Shown piece by piece: positions 1-5,100 of a stretch of 5,102 bases of DNA. Every line of letters begins with the position of its first letter. Within the stretch, counting starts at the first letter, position 1. The notes beneath the pieces were generated by a model that searched no databases, was not told the origin of the DNA, and saw nothing but the letters and a program-made list of their open reading frames with translations. Source of the DNA: Methanomassiliicoccaceae archaeon UBA537 (lineage in GTDB: Archaea > Thermoplasmatota > Thermoplasmata > Methanomassiliicoccales > Methanomethylophilaceae); NCBI GenBank assembly GCA_002504495.1, contig DATC01000105.1, positions 8,510 to 13,611 on the forward strand, read 5' to 3'. A program made the position numbers and the translations under genes.

Positions 1-1
1 C

Positions 2-1066
2 TCCGCCATCCTCGCGCTCTCCAACGACAGGGCCGACCTCCGCAGGAGGCTGGAGAGGATGGTCGTCGCGTACACCTTCGAAAACAAGCCCGTCACGGTG
101 AAGGACCTCGGATGCGTCGGCAGCCTCATGGTCCTGCTCAAGGACGCCATCAACCCCAATCTCGTTCAGACGTTCGAGGGACAGCCCGTCTTCGTCCACG
201 GGTTCCCGTTCGCGAACATCGCCCACGGTACCAACAGCACCATCGCAACCAGGTCCGCCCTCGGTCTCGGCGACTACGTCATAACGGAGGCCGGATTCGC
301 TTCCGATCTGGGCGGGGAGAAGTACATGGACATCGTGTGCAGGGAGTCCGGATTCAAGCCCGACTGCGTCGTGGTCGTCGCATCCATCAGGGCCCTCATG
401 ACCCACGGCGGCGGTCTCGTCGATGACGCCTCCACCATGACCGACGACGCCCTCAAGGCAGGCCTCTGCAACCTCGACAAGCATGTCGAGAACATGAGGA
501 GCTACGGACTTCCCGTCGTCGTCGCCATCAACAGGTTCTCCTTCGATACCGAGGCCCAGCTCTCCATCGTCAAGGAGCACTGCGACGAGCTCGGTGTCAG
601 AAGCGCGTTCTCCGAGGCCTTCGCGAAGGGAGGAGAGGGAGCGGTCGATCTCGCCAGGACCGTCCTGGACGTCCTCGAGAACGACAAGCCCGACTTCCAC
701 TACCTCTACGATGTGGACGAGCCGATAAAGACCAAGATCGAGACAGTCGCCAAGAACATCTACGGCGCCGGAGAGGTCGTCTACACCAAGGAGGCCGAGA
801 AGGCCATCTCGCAGATGGAGGCAAACGGATACGGGCAGCTCCCCGTGTGCATCGCCAAGACGCAGGCGTCTCTCACCGACGATTCCAAGGTCAAGGGAGC
901 TCCCAGAGGATGGACCCTCACCGTCAGGGAGGTCAACCTCTCCGCCGGAGCGGGATTCATAGTCCCCGTGTGCGGCACCCTGACCCTGATGCCCGGTCTG
1001 CCCAAGGTTCCCGCGGCGATGAGGATGGACCTCACCGACGACGGAAGGATCATCGGACTGAAGTGA
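2..1066 (+). CDS. fhs: Formate--tetrahydrofolate ligase (FTHFS), C-terminal part, 5' end outside window
   Basis: This enzyme makes 10-formyltetrahydrofolate from formate, ATP and tetrahydrofolate in the cytosol and feeds C1 units to purine and other biosynthesis. The frame is open from base 2, so 354 residues are visible; the family is about 550-560 long, so roughly the first 200, including the ATP P-loop, are missing. Recognisable blocks are the NLVQT-EG stretch (about 158-184), PFANIAHG (206-229), DYV-TEAGF (272-300), a VASIRALMTHGG block (377-412), VREVNLSAGAGFIV (923-964) and MPGLPK (989-1006), ending at the usual family C-terminus. The ATG at 59 is internal: residues before it (AILAL-D--DL--RL) match the family. 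Oddities: the usual GGPFANIAHGCNS reads GFPFANIAHGTNS, and the usual RALK reads RALM. The TGA stop is followed by a GC hairpin. Family identity is very secure; the archaeal function is inferred. Confidence 0.96.
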   Translation, partial: SAILALSNDRADLRRRLERMVVAYTFENKPVTVKDLGCVGSLMVLLKDAINPNLVQTFEGQPVFVHGFPFANIAHGTNSTIATRSALGLGDYVITEAGFASDLGGEKYMDIVCRESGFKPDCVVVVASIRALMTHGGGLVDDASTMTDDALKAGLCNLDKHVENMRSYGLPVVVAINRFSFDTEAQLSIVKEHCDELGVRSAFSEAFAKGGEGAVDLARTVLDVLENDKPDFHYLYDVDEPIKTKIETVAKNIYGAGEVVYTKEAEKAISQMEANGYGQLPVCIAKTQASLTDDSKVKGAPRGWTLTVREVNLSAGAGFIVPVCGTLTLMPGLPKVPAAMRMDLTDDGRIIGLK

Positions 1067-1073
1067 AGCAAAC

Positions 1074-1090
1074 GCGGGGCTTCGCCCCGC
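1074..1090. terminator. GC hairpin between convergent fhs and Sel1 genes
   Basis: GCGGGGC (1074-1080) and GCCCCGC (1084-1090) form a perfect 7-bp stem with a 3-base loop. It starts 8 bases after the fhs stop and lies 31 bases past the Sel1 stop on the other strand, so it could serve both transcripts. No strong T-tract follows on either side (only a TT and scattered T's), so a classic intrinsic terminator is not proven. Confidence 0.55.
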
Positions 1091-1113
1091 TTCCATAGTT
1101 ATACGGCGGAGCA

Positions 1114-1130
1114 GCCCTCGATCAGAGGGC
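1114..1130 (-). terminator. Small hairpin spanning the Sel1 stop codon
   Basis: GCCCTC (1114-1119) and GAGGGC (1125-1130) form a perfect 6-bp stem around a 5-base loop. The loop contains the minus-strand TGA stop (1122-1124). It may help end or stabilise the Sel1 transcript together with the hairpin at 1074-1090. A chance origin is possible in GC-rich DNA. Confidence 0.3.
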
Positions 1131-1838
1131 CCGACGCGAGGTCTCGTCCGGACGGTCCGATCGGAGCCTGGAGGGAGGATTCGTCTTGCCGTCGGCCATA
1201 TCGTACCAGCGGTCGGATTCGGCGATGTCCACTTGGACGTCGTCTCCCGTGCGGTACATGTTGCCCAGCATGATCTGGGCGCCCTTGTGCCTGTTGAGCG
1301 CGGCCGACGTGAGCCATCTGACGGCGAGCTTCGCATCCTTCTCGGTGCCGGCGCCCGCCTTGAAGAACTGCCCGAGCACGAACTGAGCCTCCGGATGGCC
1401 GGCCTCCGCCGCGTTCTCCATCCATGCGAATGCCGAATCGAGATCCCGTGGCAGCTCCTCTCCTGTGAAATGCATCAGTCCGAGTTCGTACATGGCTCTG
1501 CAGTCCTCGTCTGCCACGGATTCGAACAGGCGCCTCGCGGCGTCCGCGTTCTTCTCCGTGCCGAGCCCGAGGAGGTTCATCTTTCCCAGGAAGTAGCCTG
1601 CATTGAGGAAGCCGCCGTCGTATGCGCGGATGAACCAGTTGAGGGCCGCCGCGTAGTCCTTGGCTATGCCTTGGCCTCTCGCGTACATGAGTCCGAGGCA
1701 GTACTCTGCCTCGTGGTTGCCGGAACGGGATTCCTGGAGGAACGTGTTGTACGCGTCCATGTACTCGCGTTCGTCCCTGTTGCGGATGGAGAACTTGGCC
1801 TTCTCGAACGGCCCCATCCCGGCGGCATCCATGCTCAT
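1122..1838 (-). CDS. Sel1-like (TPR-related) repeat protein
   Basis: This 238-residue protein consists almost wholly of five Sel1-like repeats, at about residues 43-76, 79-112, 114-147, 150-183 and 186-217. Their spacing is about 36 and each carries the A-x-x-x-LG-x-(M/F)-Y/F-x-x-G and A-x-x-W/L-(F/M/L) pattern. Such helical repeat solenoids are protein-binding scaffolds. The partner and process here are unknown. No signal peptide or membrane segment is visible, so it is probably cytosolic. A charged N-terminal region (1-42) and a basic, Pro/Arg/Ser-rich tail (218-238) flank the repeats. The frame also contains an upstream ATG at 1943. I chose the ATG at 1838 because a TATA-like element lies about 27 bp upstream of it, the added 35 residues would cross the divergent promoter region, and they show no repeat character. 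ATG 1832 is a close alternative. It is divergent from the MFS gene and convergent with fhs. Confidence 0.85.
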   Translation of the reverse strand: MSMDAAGMGPFEKAKFSIRNRDEREYMDAYNTFLQESRSGNHEAEYCLGLMYARGQGIAKDYAAALNWFIRAYDGGFLNAGYFLGKMNLLGLGTEKNADAARRLFESVADEDCRAMYELGLMHFTGEELPRDLDSAFAWMENAAEAGHPEAQFVLGQFFKAGAGTEKDAKLAVRWLTSAALNRHKGAQIMLGNMYRTGDDVQVDIAESDRWYDMADGKTNPPSRLRSDRPDETSRRAL

Positions 1839-1860
1839 CGCCGGTCGGATACCGTCGTCG

Positions 1861-1869
1861 TTCTTAAAG
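1861..1869 (-). promoter_or_regulatory. Putative archaeal TATA box for the Sel1 gene
   Basis: On the minus strand this reads CTTTAAGAA, close to the archaeal TATA consensus (YTTAWA-like). Its centre is about 27 bases before the ATG at 1838, which predicts transcription starting at or next to the start codon. No Shine-Dalgarno-like sequence precedes that ATG, in keeping with a leaderless mRNA. Confidence 0.5.
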
Positions 1870-1925
1870 GGGACGATTGATCGCTCGCGGAAAGACCTCG
1901 GACACTCAGATTCTGTGAGCACCCG

Positions 1926-1932
1926 ATATATA
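1926..1932 (+). promoter_or_regulatory. Putative archaeal TATA box for the MFS gene
   Basis: ATATATA lies in an otherwise GC-rich region, with its centre 25 bases before the ATG at 1954. That spacing places the transcription start at the start codon, so the transporter mRNA is probably leaderless. No Shine-Dalgarno motif precedes 1954, which supports this. Confidence 0.55.
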
Positions 1933-1953
1933 GGATGTTCCAATCGACGTCCG

Positions 1954-3270
1954 ATGAACGACGGTCGCGATCAATTCTCCGCTCTCCGGATCCATGCCAT
2001 CGTAATATTCGTGGTCATGGCCTCGGCGTACTTCTTCGTCTACTTCCACAGGATGTCCGTCAGCATAGTCGGCTCGGATATGGTGGAGGAGGTCGGAGGA
2101 ACGATCGGCATCCTCAGTAGCGCGTACTTCTGGACCTACACGGCGATGCAGATCCCCTGTGGGCTCCTCACCGACAGGTTCGGACCGCGGGCGTCGTGCA
2201 CCGCGTTCCTGATCATGGCGTCTGCAGGCTCTCTGCTGACGTTCGCGGGAACCGAGTTCTGGATGCTCGTCCTGGGGAAGATCCTCATCGCCGCAGGCAT
2301 GGCCGTCGTCTACGTTCCGCTGATGAAGATCGTGTCGGTGTGGTTCCCCAAGAGGGACTTCGCCGCTCTCAGCGGGATCGTCATCGCCGTCGGCAACGTC
2401 GGAGCCATCGCGGCCAGCGCGCCTCTGGCGCTTCTGGCGGATGCCGTGGGATGGAGGGACGTCTTCCTCATCCTCGGCATGGTGACCCTGATGCTGGCCG
2501 TTATGTGCTTCGCGATAGTGAGGGACCATCCTTCGGAGAAGGGCCTGCCGTCCACCGAGGACATGGAGAGGTCCAAGGGCATCTCCGTCGAGGAGTCCAC
2601 TTCCGCCAGGATTCCAGTCCTGAAGGGGCTCCGGATCGTCATGTCCGGAGGCAGGAGGTTCTGGCCCTGCGCGTTGGCCTACTTCTTCGTGTACGGATCC
2701 ATCATGACATTCCAGGGCACATGGGCGGTGAAGTACTTCGATTCCGTCTACTCCTTCGCGTTCTCGGCCGCATGGATGGTGACGGCCATCGGCATAGGTA
2801 AGATCATATCGACCATGGTGGTGGGATTCCTGGTATCGTCCGGCATCGTCACATCGAAGCGCAGGACCATGATCGCCGGAATGTGCGCATTCACCCTCGT
2901 CTGGCTCGTCATATTCCTATTCGCAGGGGAGATCGAGAGCTACGGATTCTGGCTCGCGGTGTCCTTCGTCTTCGGGTTCCTGGGCGGCTTCATGACCTTG
3001 ACCTTCGCATCCATAAAGGAATGGTATCCCATCGCCGTCGCAGGCACATCGGTCTCCGCCGCCAACATATTCCTGTTCCTGGGAGCCAGCATAGGCACCA
3101 CCGTTTCCGGCATGATCATCGGCACCTCGTACACGCTGGAGAACTTCCGCACGGTATGGGGCCTCATGCTCGTCTTCGCCTTCGCGGCGGTCGTCCTGCT
3201 GTGCCTGTTCAGGGAGAGGTCCACGGAGGATCCGCTGTTCGGAACGGACGGTACAGATTCATCCAGATAA
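1954..3270 (+). CDS. Major facilitator superfamily (MFS) transporter, substrate unknown
   Basis: This is a 438-residue inner-membrane secondary transporter with about 12 hydrophobic segments in two six-helix halves. TM1 is near residues 12-34 and TM2 near 50-70. The diagnostic MFS loop 2-3 motif follows (G-LLTDRFGPR, about 70-79). The central loop at about 190-230 is hydrophilic (RDHPSEKGLP onward). The YFHRMS segment after TM1 and the SSAYFW-Y-AMQIP-G block resemble MFS members loosely annotated as sugar-phosphate or organic-anion permeases, but substrate cannot be read from sequence. The reading frame stays open back to 1660, but that stretch is antisense to the Sel1 gene. ATG 1954 was chosen because it gives a normal N-terminus directly before TM1 and sits about 25 bp from a TATA box. 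The stop is TAA. pdxS begins 82 bases after it but appears to have its own promoter. A B6-vitamer or precursor role is only a guess from position. Confidence 0.92.
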   Translation: MNDGRDQFSALRIHAIVIFVVMASAYFFVYFHRMSVSIVGSDMVEEVGGTIGILSSAYFWTYTAMQIPCGLLTDRFGPRASCTAFLIMASAGSLLTFAGTEFWMLVLGKILIAAGMAVVYVPLMKIVSVWFPKRDFAALSGIVIAVGNVGAIAASAPLALLADAVGWRDVFLILGMVTLMLAVMCFAIVRDHPSEKGLPSTEDMERSKGISVEESTSARIPVLKGLRIVMSGGRRFWPCALAYFFVYGSIMTFQGTWAVKYFDSVYSFAFSAAWMVTAIGIGKIISTMVVGFLVSSGIVTSKRRTMIAGMCAFTLVWLVIFLFAGEIESYGFWLAVSFVFGFLGGFMTLTFASIKEWYPIAVAGTSVSAANIFLFLGASIGTTVSGMIIGTSYTLENFRTVWGLMLVFAFAAVVLLCLFRERSTEDPLFGTDGTDSSR

Positions 3271-3279
3271 TTTACCTAT

Positions 3280-3300
3280 TTCTATATGGGAAATATAGAA
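3280..3300. repeat. Perfect 8-bp inverted repeat upstream of pdxS
   Basis: TTCTATAT (3280-3287) and ATATAGAA (3293-3300) are exact reverse complements separated by GGGAA. The right arm overlaps the best TATA candidate for pdxS, so this could be an operator for a dimeric repressor. It could instead be a weak T-rich end signal for the MFS transcript, since it begins 10 bases after that stop. Confidence 0.5.
3291..3298 (+). promoter_or_regulatory. Candidate TATA box for the pdxST operon
   Basis: AAATATAG matches an archaeal TATA element. A start 25-27 bases downstream would be near 3318-3322, giving a leader of about 30-35 bases before pdxS. The nearby TCTAAATAC (3304-3312) and CTATATGG (3282-3289) are alternatives, so the exact box is uncertain. 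Confidence 0.45.
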
Positions 3301-3318
3301 CAGTCTAAATACGGCATG

Positions 3319-3344
3319 GGAATTCCCGAATTCGCCGGGATTCC
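3319..3344 (+). promoter_or_regulatory. Leader hairpin directly before the pdxS ribosome-binding region
   Basis: GGAAT-T-CCCG (3319-3328) can pair with CGGGATTCC (3336-3344), giving a 9-bp stem with one bulged T and a 7-base loop. The left arm also lies in a perfect palindrome GGGAATTCCC (3318-3327), an alternative fold. The stem ends right before GGTAGG (3345-3350), a weak Shine-Dalgarno-like stretch, so folding could affect access of ribosomes. It is not a known riboswitch that I recognise. Confidence 0.4.
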
Positions 3345-3352
3345 GGTAGGAA

Positions 3353-4252
3353 ATGTCTATGGCCGATTTCGATGAACGCTACAGGCTGAACAAGGAGCTC
3401 GCCCAGATGCTGAAGGGCGGCGTGATCATGGATGTGACCACTCCTGAGCAGGCCAGGATCGCCGAGGAGGCGGGGGCTTGCGCCGTCATGGCGCTCGAGA
3501 GGATCCCCGCGGACATCCGCGCGGCCGGAGGGGTGTCGAGGATGTCCGATCCCAAGATGATCAAGGGGATCCAGGACGCGGTCTCGATCCCGGTCATGGC
3601 GAAGTGCAGGATCGGCCATTTCGTAGAGGCGCAGATCCTCGAGGCGATAGAGATCGACTACATCGACGAGAGCGAGGTCCTGTCTCCCGCGGACGACGTC
3701 TATCACATCGACAAGAAGAGGTTCAAGGTCCCGTTCGTGTGCGGCGCGAGGGATCTCGGAGAAGCGCTCAGGAGGATCGGAGAGGGCGCCTCCATGATAA
3801 GGACCAAGGGCGAACCCGGGACGGGCGACGTCATACAGGCCGTCACCCACATGAGGACGATGAACAGGCAGATCGCGGAGCTCGCCTCCCTGAGGGACGA
3901 CGAGGTCTACGAGTACGCCAAGACCCTCCAGGTCTCTGTCGATCTCGCCGAGTACGTCCACGAGCACAGGGCCCTTCCGGTCGTCAACTTCGCAGCAGGC
4001 GGAGTGGCCACTCCCGCCGACGCCGCGCTGATGATGCAGCTCGGAGCCGAAGGCGTCTTCGTGGGCTCGGGGATCTTCAAGTCCGGAGATCCCGCCAAGA
4101 GGGCGGCCGCCATCGTGAAGGCCGTCACGAACTACGACGATCCCGCCGTTCTAGCCGAGGTCTCCGAAGGACTCGGAGAGGCCATGGTCGGCATCAACAA
4201 GGACGAGATCGAGAAGCTGAACAACATCAAGATGGCGGAGCGCGGACAATGA
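3353..4252 (+). CDS. pdxS: Pyridoxal 5'-phosphate synthase subunit PdxS
   Basis: PdxS is the synthase subunit of the DXP-independent vitamin B6 pathway. It condenses ribose 5-phosphate, glyceraldehyde 3-phosphate and ammonia to pyridoxal 5'-phosphate, with ammonia supplied by PdxT. The 299 residues match the family's usual length of about 290-335 and form a single TIM barrel. The GGVIMDV block opens the barrel and holds Asp27. Lys84 (in VMAKCRIGH) and Lys152 (in RTKGEPGTGD) match the two Schiff-base lysines (Lys81 and Lys149 in Bacillus subtilis). FAAGGVATPADAA (213-225) and GSGIFKS (238-244) carry the phosphate-binding loops. All catalytic residues are present, so it should be active. Two in-frame ATGs, 3353 and 3359, compete; GGTAGG (3345-3350) is 2 bases from the first and 8 from the second, so the shorter 297-residue form is quite possible. 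The stop overlaps the start of pdxT. Confidence 0.98.
   Translation: MSMADFDERYRLNKELAQMLKGGVIMDVTTPEQARIAEEAGACAVMALERIPADIRAAGGVSRMSDPKMIKGIQDAVSIPVMAKCRIGHFVEAQILEAIEIDYIDESEVLSPADDVYHIDKKRFKVPFVCGARDLGEALRRIGEGASMIRTKGEPGTGDVIQAVTHMRTMNRQIAELASLRDDEVYEYAKTLQVSVDLAEYVHEHRALPVVNFAAGGVATPADAALMMQLGAEGVFVGSGIFKSGDPAKRAAAIVKAVTNYDDPAVLAEVSEGLGEAMVGINKDEIEKLNNIKMAERGQ
4237..4240 (+). promoter_or_regulatory. Shine-Dalgarno site for pdxT inside pdxS
   Basis: GGAG lies 8 bases before the pdxT ATG (4249), within the last codons of pdxS. It fixes the pdxT start and suits translation of the second gene from a shared mRNA, in contrast to the leaderless-looking genes upstream. Confidence 0.6.
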
Positions 4253-4803
4253 GCCGCGTGGGCGTCCTGGCCGCCCAGGGGGCGTTCGTAGAGCACGAGC
4301 GCGTCCTGAGGGAGCTCGGAGCCGACTGCTTCGAGATACGCCAGGCATCGGACCTGGACGAGGCCCCGGACGCCCTGGTCATCCCGGGAGGCGAGAGCAC
4401 CGTGATGGGCAAGCTCGTCCGCGATCTGGGGATTTTCGACCGCCTCAGGATGCTCATCCGGGGCGGAACGCCCGTCCTCGGCACCTGCGCGGGCATGATC
4501 ATGCTGGCGGAGAAGGTCGAGGGCGGTACGCCACATCTCGCCACGATGCCCATCGCGGTGAGGAGGAACGCTTACGGGAGGCAGCTCGGCAGCTTCTCCA
4601 CCGTATCCTCCTTCGCGGGCACGGAGATCCCGATGGAGTTCATCCGCGCACCGGCGGTGTCCGCTGTCGGCGACGGAGTCGAGGTCCTGGCGACCGTCGA
4701 CGATATCCCTGTCGCCGTGAGGTACGGGAACCAGCTGGCAGTCTCCTTCCATCCGGAGCTGACCTCCGACACGACGGTGCACAGGTACTTCCTGGGCATC
4801 TGA
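4249..4803 (+). CDS. pdxT: Pyridoxal 5'-phosphate synthase glutaminase subunit PdxT
   Basis: PdxT is the class I-type glutamine amidotransferase that hydrolyses glutamine and passes ammonia to PdxS; the complex in studied species is 12 PdxS with 12 PdxT. The 184-residue protein is near the family norm of about 185-200. Visible features are AAQGAFVEH (8-16), PGGEST (46-51), the nucleophile elbow GTCAGM with Cys80 (78-83), RRNAYGRQ (105-112), and the triad partners His168 and Glu170 in SFHPEL. The complete triad indicates an active enzyme. The start overlaps the pdxS stop as ATGA, indicating translational coupling in a two-gene operon. The frame is open far upstream inside pdxS, but that part is an out-of-frame, Arg-rich shadow; family alignment and the GGAG site fix the start at 4249. 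A hairpin with a T-rich tail follows the stop. Confidence 0.98.
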   Translation: MSRVGVLAAQGAFVEHERVLRELGADCFEIRQASDLDEAPDALVIPGGESTVMGKLVRDLGIFDRLRMLIRGGTPVLGTCAGMIMLAEKVEGGTPHLATMPIAVRRNAYGRQLGSFSTVSSFAGTEIPMEFIRAPAVSAVGDGVEVLATVDDIPVAVRYGNQLAVSFHPELTSDTTVHRYFLGI

Positions 4804-4841
4804 TGCTGAAACACTGTTGATCTTCTGTCACGGATCTTTAC

Positions 4842-4888
4842 CGGCATGGTGCCCGTTCGTAGGAGCGGTCCATGCCGCATCTTCTTTT
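4842..4888 (+). terminator. Hairpin with T-rich tail ending the pdxST operon
   Basis: CGGCATGG (4842-4849) and CCATGCCG (4870-4877) form a perfect 8-bp stem. Inside it CCGTT (4853-4857) can pair with AGCGG (4864-4868), allowing one G-T wobble, so the structure is a two-part stem. It is followed by a pyrimidine tail ending in TCTTCTTTT (4880-4888). This looks like a good terminator 38 bases after the pdxT stop. A small structured RNA is an alternative reading. Confidence 0.6.
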
Positions 4889-4959
4889 GACGGCGAATCC
4901 CATCATCCAGGAGTCAATCGCGATCTGGCAGCTTGGTTTGCGTGGATGCTTCACTCTTC

Positions 4960-4970
4960 AAAGTTTAAGA
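4960..4970 (+). promoter_or_regulatory. Candidate TATA box facing the right edge
   Basis: AAAGTTTAAGA resembles a BRE/TATA pair. It lies within a partial dyad, CTCTT (4954-4958) and AAGAG (4967-4971). A start near 4992-4996 would put the inverted repeat at 4999-5025 at the very beginning of the transcript. There is no gene inside the window to confirm it. Confidence 0.3.
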
Positions 4971-4998
4971 GCGCGACGCATCAACACGCAACGGTACG

Positions 4999-5025
4999 AT
5001 ATCATTATATCACGCATAATGATAT
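4999..5025. repeat. Perfect 10-bp inverted repeat, AT-rich
   Basis: ATATCATTAT (4999-5008) and ATAATGATAT (5016-5025) are exact reverse complements around a 7-base spacer ATCACGC. ATATCA also recurs as a direct repeat at 5007-5012. Size and spacing fit a dimeric regulator site, or a hairpin in RNA. A TATA-like TTATAT sits within it. Confidence 0.65.
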
Positions 5026-5042
5026 AACAATCTTAGAATCAA

Positions 5043-5070
5043 GGCGGGAACAGCAACTTCTGTTACTGCC
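5043..5070. repeat. Imperfect inverted repeat / hairpin near right edge
   Basis: GGCGG-G-AACAG (5043-5053) pairs with CTGTT-A-CTGCC (5060-5070) around loop CAACTT, with one mismatch and one G-T wobble. Its right end runs into a C6 tract (5069-5074) that could instead pair with the terminal G run. It follows the 4999-5025 repeat by 17 bases. Confidence 0.45.
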
Positions 5071-5089
5071 CCCCTCTCGAAGGCGATTC

Positions 5090-5100
5090 GGGGGGGGGGG
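5090..5100. repeat. Run of 11 G's at the window's right end
   Basis: Eleven consecutive G's sit two bases from the end. Such runs are rare in a genome like this and are also a known artefact of two-colour sequencing, where no signal is read as G. Together with the odd window length and the left-truncated gene this suggests a contig end; the last bases should be treated with care. Confidence 0.7.

Noticed and set aside
59..61. ATG at 59 as the start of fhs, with a GGAGAGG stretch just before it
   Set aside because: The frame continues upstream to base 2 with family-conserved residues, so the gene begins before the window and this methionine is internal.
1233..1880. 215-residue plus-strand frame opposite the Sel1 gene
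   Set aside because: It is antisense to a clear repeat protein and shows only the biased composition expected of a shadow frame.
1906..1919. CTCA/TGAG dyad in the divergent promoter region
   Set aside because: Only 4 bp pair cleanly before a mismatch, well within chance.
1839..1943. 35-residue N-terminal extension of the Sel1 protein from ATG 1943
   Set aside because: It would place the start within the MFS promoter, adds no repeat, and the TATA box at 1861-1869 fits the ATG at 1838.
1660..1953. N-terminal extension of the MFS frame by 98 residues
   Set aside because: It runs antisense through the Sel1 gene and the divergent promoter, has no transporter character, and the ATG at 1954 is well placed after a TATA box.
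3478..4248. Long Arg-rich frame upstream of pdxT suggesting a fusion
   Set aside because: It is the out-of-frame shadow of pdxS in GC-rich DNA; low-complexity Arg/Gly content and a normal pdxT start at 4249 argue against it.
3305..4782. Long minus-strand frames opposite pdxS and pdxT
   Set aside because: They mirror strongly conserved genes, have no recognisable domain, and are explained by GC-rich codon bias.
4954..5074. Possible CRISPR leader or repeat at the right end
   Set aside because: The AT-rich leader-like DNA and dyads are present, but no repeat-spacer unit recurs within the window, so an array cannot be supported.
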